Notes under the pieces: generated by a model | What the model saw: only the letters and a program-made list of their open reading frames with translations | The model's database searches: none | Told to the model about the DNA's origin: nothing | Assembly: GCA_027310505.1 (NCBI GenBank) | Contig: DAIDAS010000434.1 | Location: 1 to 5,567, forward strand | Reading direction: 5' to 3' | DNA length: 5,567 nt | Source: a bacterium | Lineage (GTDB): Bacteria > Pseudomonadota > Gammaproteobacteria > Burkholderiales > Methylophilaceae | Part shown: positions 1 to 5,567 of the stretch, piece after piece | Numbering within the stretch: the first letter of the stretch is position 1 | How the letters are laid out: each line of letters starts with the position of its first letter | Made by a program: the position numbers and the translations under genes

Positions 1-1135
1 GGACCGGCAGGGCCATATCGTGGAAGATCTGGAAGCGGTCAAGGTGCCGCAGGACGGACACGATCTCAAGCTGTCCATCGACCGCAAGATTCAATATCTG
101 GCTTATCGTGAACTGGCACGCGCCGTGGAAGAGAACAAAGCCAAGGCGGGTGCGATTGTCGTGCTGGATGCCAAGAGCGGCGAAGTGCTGGCAATGGCCA
201 ATCAGCCGACATACAACCCCAACAATCCGGTAAATATCGCCGGAAAATCGCGCAACCGCGCCATTACCGATACTTTCGAGCCTGGCTCGACCATGAAGCC
301 CTTTACCATCTCGGCGGCGATCGAGTCAGGCAATTTTACGCCGGACACCATGATCGATATCGGTCAGGGCGCCTATGCCATCGGCAAGAACACCATTCAT
401 GACGTGCACGCCAAGGGTGTGTTGAGCGTGTCGCAGATACTGCAGAAGTCTTCCAACATCGGCACCGCCAAGATGGGATTGACCCTGAAACCGCAGGCGC
501 TGTGGAGCATGTATAACCAGGTAGGTTTCGGCACGCCGCCACACTCGGGTTTTCCCGGCGAGGTGGCTGGGCGGCTGCGTCCCTGGAAAAACTGGGTGCC
601 CATCGACCAGGCTACCATGTGCTTCGGCCAAGGTATCACCGTTACCTTGCTGCAACTGGCACGCGCCTATGGAATTTTTGCCAACGATGGTGAGTTGAAA
701 CCGCTTTCCATGGTAAAGATCGACGAGCCGCCCATCGGCCAGCAAGTGATTTCGCCGCAGACCGCACGCCAGATGCGCGACATGCTGGAACTGGTCGTGC
801 AGCCCGGCGGCACCGCACCCAAGGCGCAGGTGGTCGGATACCGCGTGGCGGGCAAGACGGGAACGGCCCAGAAGGTTGAAAATGGCCTGTATGCCAACGG
901 CCGCTACGTGGCGTCGTTTGTCGGCATGGCGCCGGCGAGCAATCCGCGCCTGATCATTGCCGTCATGATTGACGAGCCGAGCGCCGGCGCCTATTACGGC
1001 GGCGCGGTGGCGGCGCCGGTCTTCAGCAAGGTGATGGAAGGTGGCCTGCGGTTGCTGGCCGTGCCGCAGGACGCCCCGACCAATAACATCGTGATTCCGC
1101 CAGCCAACGTGCCGGAAGTGGGGGAGGTGGTATGA
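1..1135 (+). CDS. ftsI: FtsI (PBP3), septal peptidoglycan transpeptidase, 3' part
   Basis: This is the C-terminal part of the division-specific class B penicillin-binding protein, which cross-links septal peptidoglycan in the periplasm as the partner of FtsW. The frame is open from base 2 (reading DRQGHIVEDL...), so the GTG at base 20 is an internal Val codon and the gene starts outside the window. Counting residues from base 20, the three transpeptidase motifs are STMK at 90-93 (nucleophile Ser, codon 287-289), SSN at 144-146 (449-457) and KTG at 279-281 (854-862). Their spacing is close to that of E. coli FtsI (S307, SSN 359-361, KTG 494-496), which implies that about 210-220 residues are missing: the membrane anchor and most of the pedestal domain. 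Other family hallmarks are SIDRKIQYLAYREL, GEVLAMANQPTYNPNN and YVASFVGMAP. No PASTA repeats follow. The stop codon overlaps the murE start. FtsI rather than PBP2 (MrdA) is supported by both the sequence and the dcw context. Confidence 0.97.
   Translation, partial: DRQGHIVEDLEAVKVPQDGHDLKLSIDRKIQYLAYRELARAVEENKAKAGAIVVLDAKSGEVLAMANQPTYNPNNPVNIAGKSRNRAITDTFEPGSTMKPFTISAAIESGNFTPDTMIDIGQGAYAIGKNTIHDVHAKGVLSVSQILQKSSNIGTAKMGLTLKPQALWSMYNQVGFGTPPHSGFPGEVAGRLRPWKNWVPIDQATMCFGQGITVTLLQLARAYGIFANDGELKPLSMVKIDEPPIGQQVISPQTARQMRDMLELVVQPGGTAPKAQVVGYRVAGKTGTAQKVENGLYANGRYVASFVGMAPASNPRLIIAVMIDEPSAGAYYGGAVAAPVFSKVMEGGLRLLAVPQDAPTNNIVIPPANVPEVGEVV
1123..1128 (+). promoter_or_regulatory. Ribosome binding site of murE
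   Basis: GGAGGT lies inside the last codons of ftsI, 3 bases before the murE ATG at 1132. The match to the anti-Shine-Dalgarno sequence is strong, but the spacing is tighter than usual. It supports ATG 1132 as the start, together with the ATGA overlap (1132-1135) with the ftsI stop, which suggests translational coupling. Confidence 0.65.
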
Positions 1136-2565
1136 CCTGCCTCACCCAGCTTGCCGCACAACAGATAACGCCGGCCACGATCACCGCCGACAGTCGTCGC
1201 GCGGATGGGGGCAGCCTGTTTCTCGCTTACCCCGGCGAACGCGTGGACGGCCGCGATTTCATCCCGCAAGCCGTGGCTCAGGGCGCCGCGGCGGTGTTGT
1301 GGGAACGAGACAATTTCGATTGGAATGCCGCCTGGCAGGTGCCGAATATCGCCGTCCAGGGCTTGCGCGAACAAGCGGGGGTGATCGCGGAAGAGTTTTA
1401 TGGCTACCCTTCGCAATACCTGTGGATGGTCGGTGTGACCGGCACCAACGGCAAGACTTCGTGCAGCCACTGGCTGGGCCAGGCGCTGACACGTCTGGGG
1501 CGCAAAACGGCTGTGGTCGGCACGCTGGGCAATGGTTTCCCGGGGGCGCTGTCTGAAGCCGTCAACACCACGCCGGACCCTGTCCTGCTACACGGCATGC
1601 TGGCAGATTACCTGGCGCAAGGCGCCACAGGCGTGGCGATGGAGGTTTCCTCCCACGGATTGGCGCAAGGGCGCGTCAACGGCGTGCACTTCGATGTGGC
1701 GGTGCTGACCAACCTGTCGCGCGACCATCTGGATTACCACGGCGATATGGCGGCTTATGCCGATGCCAAGAAACAGCTTTTCCGTTGGCCGGGGCTCGGC
1801 TGTGCCGTGCTTAATGCCGATGACGAATTCGGGGCGCAGGTGGCGCAAGAGCTGACTGGCCGGAGAGTGCGGGTACTGACTTACGGATTGAACGCCGGCG
1901 ACGTGCGAGGGCGCAATCTGGTGCTGGACGCCGAGGGTCTGCGCATGGAGGTGGAAACGCCAGACGGCACTGCAACGCTCGTAGCCGGGCTGTTGGGCCG
2001 CTTCAATGCCAGCAACCTGCTCGCGGTGCTTGCGGGGTTGCTGGCATCGGGCATTGCGCTGGCGGATGCGGTTGAAGCGTTGGGCAGGCTCGAGCCGGTT
2101 GCAGGGCGCATGCAGCGTATGGGCGGTTCTGGCAAACCGCTGGTGGTGATTGATTATGCCCATACCCCGGATGCGCTGGAAAAAGTGCTGGCGGCGTTGC
2201 GCGAGCAGGCCAGCGGTCGATTGATCTGCGTGTTCGGTTGCGGCGGAAACCGCGACAAAGGCAAGCGCCCGCTCATGGGCGAGACTGCATCAAAGCTGGC
2301 GGATATGGTGGTGGTGACATCCGACAACCCGCGCCACGAAGACCCTGTCGCCATCATCAGCGAAATCGTCGCCGGGATGGCGGGCGACTATCACATCGAA
2401 GCGGATCGGGCGGCAGCGATTGCCCACGCCATCGAGCAGGCGCAAGCGGGGGATGTGGTGCTGCTGGCTGGCAAGGGCCATGAGGATTATCAGGACATCG
2501 GAGGCGTGAAATTGCCGTTTTCAGACGCCGAGGTGGCGCGGCGTGCATTGGGGGTGTGGGCATGA
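1132..2565 (+). CDS. murE: MurE, UDP-MurNAc-L-Ala-D-Glu:meso-diaminopimelate ligase
   Basis: MurE is the cytoplasmic ATP-dependent ligase that adds the third stem-peptide residue to UDP-MurNAc-L-Ala-D-Glu. The protein has 477 residues, slightly shorter than E. coli MurE (495). It shows the three Mur-ligase domains in order. The N-terminal UDP-binding domain contains DSRRADGGSLFLA near residue 20. The central ATPase domain has the P-loop GTNGKTS at 104-110, NTTPDP at 145-150, EVSSHGLAQGR at 171-181 and NLSRDHLDYHGDM, followed by AKKQLF, whose Lys213 matches the carbamylated lysine of the family. The C-terminal domain has DYAHTPDAL at 341-349, FGCGGNRDKGKR near 368-379 and DNPR at 398-401. DNPR is the signature of meso-diaminopimelate-specific rather than lysine-specific enzymes, so the wall is predicted to be the Gram-negative A1-gamma type. 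The ATG at 1132 overlaps the ftsI stop (ATGA), and the stop at 2563-2565 overlaps the murF start in the same way. No key residue appears to be missing. Confidence 0.98.
   Translation: MTCLTQLAAQQITPATITADSRRADGGSLFLAYPGERVDGRDFIPQAVAQGAAAVLWERDNFDWNAAWQVPNIAVQGLREQAGVIAEEFYGYPSQYLWMVGVTGTNGKTSCSHWLGQALTRLGRKTAVVGTLGNGFPGALSEAVNTTPDPVLLHGMLADYLAQGATGVAMEVSSHGLAQGRVNGVHFDVAVLTNLSRDHLDYHGDMAAYADAKKQLFRWPGLGCAVLNADDEFGAQVAQELTGRRVRVLTYGLNAGDVRGRNLVLDAEGLRMEVETPDGTATLVAGLLGRFNASNLLAVLAGLLASGIALADAVEALGRLEPVAGRMQRMGGSGKPLVVIDYAHTPDALEKVLAALREQASGRLICVFGCGGNRDKGKRPLMGETASKLADMVVVTSDNPRHEDPVAIISEIVAGMAGDYHIEADRAAAIAHAIEQAQAGDVVLLAGKGHEDYQDIGGVKLPFSDAEVARRALGVWA
2550..2556 (+). promoter_or_regulatory. 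Probable wobble-type ribosome binding site of murF
   Basis: GGGGGTG at the end of murE resembles GGAGGTG with one A-to-G change, which could still pair with the anti-Shine-Dalgarno sequence through a G-U wobble. It ends 5 bases before ATG 2562 and 8 bases before ATG 2565, so it fits either of these starts better than the GTG at 2556, which it overlaps. This is an inference from spacing only. Confidence 0.4.
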
Positions 2566-3920
2566 TGATGCTTCTCTCTGAAGCTGCCCTGGCCACCCAG
2601 GGGTACCTGACAACCGCCGACGTGACGTTTGACGCCGTTTCCACCGACAGCCGCAGCATTCAAAGCGGCGACCTGTTTGTGGCGTTGCGCGGCGAACGCT
2701 TCGACGGGCACGACTATGTGGCGGATTGTCTGCAGCGCGGTGCCGCCGCGGCAATGGTTTCGCAGCCGGTGGCTGGCGATGCTTCGCAACTGGTGGTTGG
2801 CGATACGCGCCTCGCGCTCGGCCAGTTGGCGGCTTACTGGCGCAGAAAATTCATCATGCCTCTGGCTGCCGTGACCGGCAGTAATGGCAAGACCACAGTC
2901 AAGGAAATGCTGGCGTCTATCCTGCGGGCAGCGGCGGGCAGCGATGACGCCGTGCTGGCGACACAGGGCAACCTCAACAACGATATCGGCCTGCCGCTCA
3001 CCTTGCTCAAACTGGACGCCGGACACAGGTTCGCGGTTGTCGAGATGGGCATGAATCACGCAGGCGAGATTGCCTATCTCACCAATATTGCGAAACCGGC
3101 AGTTGCGCTGATCAACAACGCCCTGCCGGCACATCTTGAAGGGCTGGGCAGCGTTGAAGGCGTGGCACGTGCCAAGGGCGAGATATTCCAGGGGCTGGCG
3201 ACGGACGGCACGGCCATCATCAATGCCGACGATGCATTCGCCCAGCTTTGGCAACAGCTGGCGGTACCGCACCGGGTGCTGACGTTCGGGCTGGATCACC
3301 AGGCCGACATCAGTGCTGACTATCTCCTTAGGGCTGATGGCAGCGAGATTACCCTTAAAACCCCGCAAGGCCCTGCGGTGCTGAATCTGCCGGCAGCCGG
3401 GCTGCACAACGTGCGCAATGCGCTGGCTGCAACAGCGGCGGCGTTGGCCATGGGCGTGTCACTCGATGCCGTGGTGGGTGGGCTGCAACATTTCACTGGT
3501 GCCAAGGGGCGCTTGCAACGAAAAGCAGGCTTGCACGGCGCAACAATCATCGACGACACCTACAACGCCAATCCTGCTTCGATGCGTGCCGCCATCGATG
3601 TGCTGGCGGCCTGCCCTGGCACGCGTGTACTGGTACTGGGCGATATGGGCGAACTGGGGGCAGATGCAGACAGGCTGCACGCCGAAATCGGCCAGTATGC
3701 CAAGGCGGCGAAACTGGACGGCCTGCTGACGCTGGGCGAAATGAGCCACGCGTACGGCGGACAGCATTTCGATTCACCCGAGGCGCTGGCCGAGGGTCTG
3801 AAACAACAACTGACGGCACATACCACGGTGCTGGTCAAAGGTTCACGTTTCATGCGCATGGAGCGCGTGGTGGCCTTGCTAACCGAAACGGAACAAAAGG
3901 AGGGCCGACATGCTGCTTGA
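2562..3920 (+). CDS. murF: MurF, UDP-MurNAc-tripeptide:D-Ala-D-Ala ligase
   Basis: MurF is the cytoplasmic ATP-dependent ligase that adds the dipeptide D-Ala-D-Ala to UDP-MurNAc-tripeptide, finishing the soluble pentapeptide precursor. From ATG 2562 it has 452 residues, the usual size (E. coli 452). In that numbering the N-terminal substrate domain carries STDSRSIQSGDLFVAL near 27-42. The ATPase domain has the P-loop TGSNGKTT at 105-112, GNLNNDIGLP at 136-145, EMGMNHAGEI at 161-170 and INNALPAHLEG at 184-194 leading into AKGEIF. The C-terminal domain has HNVRNALAA at 282-290, DDTYNANPASM at 331-341, LGDMGELG at 359-366 and VLVKGSRFMRME at 423-434. The start is ambiguous among three consecutive ATGs (2562, 2565, 2568) and an upstream GTG (2556). 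I chose 2562 because it gives the ATGA overlap with the murE stop and good spacing from the likely ribosome binding site. The 3' end overlaps mraY by 11 bases. Confidence 0.97.
   Translation: MMMLLSEAALATQGYLTTADVTFDAVSTDSRSIQSGDLFVALRGERFDGHDYVADCLQRGAAAAMVSQPVAGDASQLVVGDTRLALGQLAAYWRRKFIMPLAAVTGSNGKTTVKEMLASILRAAAGSDDAVLATQGNLNNDIGLPLTLLKLDAGHRFAVVEMGMNHAGEIAYLTNIAKPAVALINNALPAHLEGLGSVEGVARAKGEIFQGLATDGTAIINADDAFAQLWQQLAVPHRVLTFGLDHQADISADYLLRADGSEITLKTPQGPAVLNLPAAGLHNVRNALAATAAALAMGVSLDAVVGGLQHFTGAKGRLQRKAGLHGATIIDDTYNANPASMRAAIDVLAACPGTRVLVLGDMGELGADADRLHAEIGQYAKAAKLDGLLTLGEMSHAYGGQHFDSPEALAEGLKQQLTAHTTVLVKGSRFMRMERVVALLTETEQKEGRHAA
3897..3903 (+). promoter_or_regulatory. Ribosome binding site of mraY
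   Basis: AAGGAGG sits in the last codons of murF with a 6-base spacer to ATG 3910. It is the strongest and best-placed Shine-Dalgarno sequence in the window. It fixes the mraY start and suggests that this membrane enzyme is initiated at least partly independently of murF translation. Confidence 0.8.
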
Positions 3921-5013
3921 ACTGGCGCGCTGGCTGGCGCACGATATCCGCGCATTCAACGTATTCAACTACATCACACTGCGTGCGGTACTGGCCACGC
4001 TGACGGCGCTGTTGATTTCCTTCATGGTTGGGCCAACCATGATCCGTAAGCTGACGCAGTACAAAGTCGGCCAAGCCGTGCGCGACGACGGTCCGCAGAC
4101 GCACCTGGTCAAGGCCGGTACGCCGACGATGGGCGGCGCGCTGATCCTGGTGGCGATCGCCATTGCTACCTTGTTGTGGGCCGATCTTACCAACCGCTTT
4201 GTCTGGGTGGTGCTGATCACCACGCTGGGCTTCGGTGTCGTGGGCTGGGTGGACGACTGGCGCAAGGTGGTGCATCGCAACCCCAAGGGGTTGTCGGCCA
4301 GGGAGAAGTATTTCTGGCAGTCTCTCATCGGCTTCAGCGTGGCAGGTTATCTGTATGCGACATCCACGTTGCTCGCCGAGACGACCCTGATTTTCCCGTT
4401 CCTCAAGCATATTGCGCTGCCGCTGGGCGCGGTCGGCTTTATCGTGCTGACCTATCTGGTGATCGTCGGTAGCAGCAATGCAGTGAATCTCACCGATGGC
4501 CTCGATGGTTTGGCGATCATGCCGACCGTGCTGGTGAGCAGTGCGCTGGCGATCTTCGCCTACGTCGCAGGCCACCTGTATTTTTCCAAGTATCTGGGCA
4601 TTCCTTATGTGCCGGGCGCCGGGGAGCTGGCAGTGTTCTGTGCCGCGATGGCTGGCGCCGGGTTGGGCTTCCTCTGGTTCAACGCTTATCCCGCCGAAGT
4701 CTTCATGGGCGATGTGGGTGCGCTGGCATTGGGTGCTGCGCTGGGTGTGGTGGCGGTGATCGTCCGTCAGGAAATCGTGCTGTTCATCATGGGCGGCGTG
4801 TTCGTGATGGAAACGCTGTCGGTCGCGGTGCAGGTGAGTTACTTCCGCTACACCAAGAAAAGATACGGCGAGGGGCGGCGCATTTTCCTGATGGCGCCGT
4901 TGCATCACCACTACGAACAGAAGGGCTGGAAGGAGACCCAGGTGGTCGTGCGCTTCTGGATCATCACCATGATGCTGGTGCTGTTTGGATTGTCGACGCT
5001 GAAACTGAGATGA
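3910..5013 (+). CDS. mraY: MraY, phospho-MurNAc-pentapeptide transferase (lipid I synthase)
   Basis: MraY is the integral inner-membrane enzyme that transfers phospho-MurNAc-pentapeptide from UDP to undecaprenyl phosphate, making lipid I and UMP on the cytoplasmic face. The protein has 367 residues (E. coli 360). About ten hydrophobic segments can be counted, near residues 23-42, 74-91, 96-115, 133-152, 168-188, 201-219, 239-257, 265-285, 288-310 and 344-364, matching the family's ten-helix fold. Conserved cytoplasmic motifs are GTPTMGG at 70-76, the Mg-binding aspartates in VDDW at 114-117 (D115, D116), NLTDGLDG at 193-200 (D196, D199), FMGDVGALALG at 265-275 (D268) and the HHHYE cluster at 332-336. 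The family often has Ser after GDVG, where this protein has Ala; I do not expect loss of activity. The N-terminus aligns with E. coli MraY up to FNVFNYITLRA, and the start is backed by a strong ribosome binding site. The gene overlaps murF by 11 bases and murD by 4. Confidence 0.98.
   Translation: MLLELARWLAHDIRAFNVFNYITLRAVLATLTALLISFMVGPTMIRKLTQYKVGQAVRDDGPQTHLVKAGTPTMGGALILVAIAIATLLWADLTNRFVWVVLITTLGFGVVGWVDDWRKVVHRNPKGLSAREKYFWQSLIGFSVAGYLYATSTLLAETTLIFPFLKHIALPLGAVGFIVLTYLVIVGSSNAVNLTDGLDGLAIMPTVLVSSALAIFAYVAGHLYFSKYLGIPYVPGAGELAVFCAAMAGAGLGFLWFNAYPAEVFMGDVGALALGAALGVVAVIVRQEIVLFIMGGVFVMETLSVAVQVSYFRYTKKRYGEGRRIFLMAPLHHHYEQKGWKETQVVVRFWIITMMLVLFGLSTLKLR
4022..4042 (+). repeat. Near-perfect 21-base dyad inside mraY
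   Basis: Arms TCATGGTTGG (4022-4031) and CCAACCATGA (4033-4042) are exact reverse complements around a single central G. In mRNA they could form a 9-bp stem with a 3-base loop. The dyad falls on mraY codons 38-45 (end of F38, then MVGPTM, start of I45). No run of T follows, so it is not a terminator. Whether it has a function is unknown. Confidence 0.6.
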
Positions 5014-5567
5014 GACTGGAACTCAAGGGAAAACAGGTGCTGGTGCTGGGGCTGGGTGATACCGGCCTCTCGGCGTTGCGCTGGCTGAAAGGCCATGGCG
5101 CAAGGTTGTCGGTCGCCGATACGCGCGAAGCACCGCCCGGCCTCGAGGCTGTGCGCGCAGAATTGCCGGAGGTGCAGGTGCATCTCGGGCCGTTCTGCAA
5201 GGAAATCCTTGAACAGGCCGCGGTCATTGTTTCCAGCCCCGGCGTGCCATTGGCCGAGCCGGCGATCCAGGCTGCCGCCGCATGCGGCATTCCGGTCGTG
5301 GGCGATGTGGAGCTGTTTGCACAGTACAAGCCGAATCATTCAATGGTCATTGCCATTACCGGCGCCAATGGCAAGAGTACGGTGACGACGCTGGTGGGTG
5401 AGATGTGCAAGGCGGCCGGACTGAAAACGGTAGTCGCCGGCAATATCGGATTGCCTGTGCTGGAGGCCTTGGCCTTGCCCGAGCCGGATGTCTACGTGCT
5501 CGAGCTTTCCAGCTTTCAGCTCGAAACGACGACCCATCTGCATCCGGATGCAGCCACGGTACTCAAC
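5010..5567 (+). CDS. murD: MurD, UDP-MurNAc-L-Ala:D-glutamate ligase, 5' part
   Basis: MurD is the cytoplasmic ATP-dependent ligase that adds D-glutamate to UDP-MurNAc-L-Ala, the second step of stem-peptide assembly. The frame starts at ATG 5010 and stays open to the last base of the window, giving 186 complete codons, about 40% of the usual length (E. coli 438). The N-terminal Rossmann-like UDP-binding domain begins LKGKQVLVLGLGDTGLSALRW, with the glycine-rich turn GLGDTGLS at residues 14-21, and includes SSPGVP at 75-80 and GDVELF at 98-103. The ATPase domain begins with the P-loop TGANGKST at 117-124, then GNIGLP at 144-149 and ELSSFQLE at 165-172, all typical of MurD and distinct from MurC, MurE and MurF. 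The start overlaps the mraY stop as ATGA. No Shine-Dalgarno sequence is visible in the 20 bases upstream, so translation probably depends on coupling to mraY. The truncation is only the window edge. Confidence 0.97.
   Translation, partial: MRLELKGKQVLVLGLGDTGLSALRWLKGHGARLSVADTREAPPGLEAVRAELPEVQVHLGPFCKEILEQAAVIVSSPGVPLAEPAIQAAAACGIPVVGDVELFAQYKPNHSMVIAITGANGKSTVTTLVGEMCKAAGLKTVVAGNIGLPVLEALALPEPDVYVLELSSFQLETTTHLHPDAATVLN

Noticed and set aside
20..22. GTG at base 20 as the start of the first gene
   Set aside because: The frame is open upstream to base 2 and already encodes FtsI-like sequence (DRQGHI). The motif spacing shows that over 200 residues lie outside the window.
984..1019. Inverted repeat CCGGCGCC / GGCGCCGG with a 20-base loop near the end of ftsI, considered as a terminator or attenuator
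   Set aside because: There is no T-run after it, it lies inside coding sequence for the Gly/Ala-rich C-terminal region, and GC-rich 8-base repeats are common at this base composition.
2490..3407. Open frame of 305 codons on the minus strand, opposite murF
   Set aside because: It has low-complexity shadow composition, no recognisable domain, and lies opposite a fully supported murF. The same applies to the shorter minus-strand frames opposite ftsI and murE.
3850..4911. Open frame of 353 codons on the minus strand, opposite almost all of mraY
   Set aside because: Its translation is full of His, Gln and Arg with no recognisable motif or membrane segment, as expected for the complement of a GC-rich membrane-protein gene. 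mraY on the + strand has every family motif.
5500..5524. Inverted repeat TCGAGCT / AGCTCGA with an 11-base loop in murD
   Set aside because: It falls on the codons of the conserved ELSSFQLE motif, where repeated Leu, Glu and Ser codons explain the symmetry.
1..5567. A hidden novel system, mobile element, CRISPR array, tRNA or small RNA
   Set aside because: The whole window is occupied by five overlapping core cell-wall genes in canonical order with no intergenic space. I found no repeat arrays, transposase sequence, attachment sites or change in coding style between genes.

Overview
The window is an uninterrupted piece of the dcw (division and cell wall) cluster of a Gram-negative bacterium. 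All genes are on the + strand, in the order ftsI (3' part) - murE - murF - mraY - murD (5' part). The canonical gene order, the DAP-type MurE motif, the FtsI sequence style and a GC content of roughly 60% by eye fit a proteobacterium. The wording of FtsI and MraY looks betaproteobacterial to me (Nitrosomonadales/Gallionella-like), but that finer placement is from memory and tentative.

Layout: bases 1-1135 encode the transpeptidase half of FtsI (PBP3), with the N-terminus outside the window. Bases 1132-2565 are murE, 2562-3920 murF, 3910-5013 mraY, and 5010-5567 the first 186 codons of murD, which runs off the right edge. There is no intergenic DNA: the four junctions overlap by 4, 4, 11 and 4 bases. 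I see no promoter, terminator, RNA gene, mobile element or CRISPR array. The genes are almost certainly cotranscribed from a promoter upstream of the window, with translational coupling at the ATGA junctions.

How the genes work together: MurD, MurE and MurF are ATP-dependent ligases that add D-Glu, meso-diaminopimelate and D-Ala-D-Ala in turn to UDP-MurNAc-L-Ala in the cytoplasm. MraY moves the resulting phospho-MurNAc-pentapeptide onto undecaprenyl phosphate to make lipid I. FtsI cross-links the finished peptidoglycan at the division septum. The catalytic motifs I looked for are all present, and nothing is broken or fused.

This is an ordinary core-genome region. I found no new system. The only non-coding-style structure worth a second look is a near-perfect 21-base dyad inside mraY (4022-4042). 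Minor points are the translation-start arrangements, especially murD, which has no visible Shine-Dalgarno sequence.
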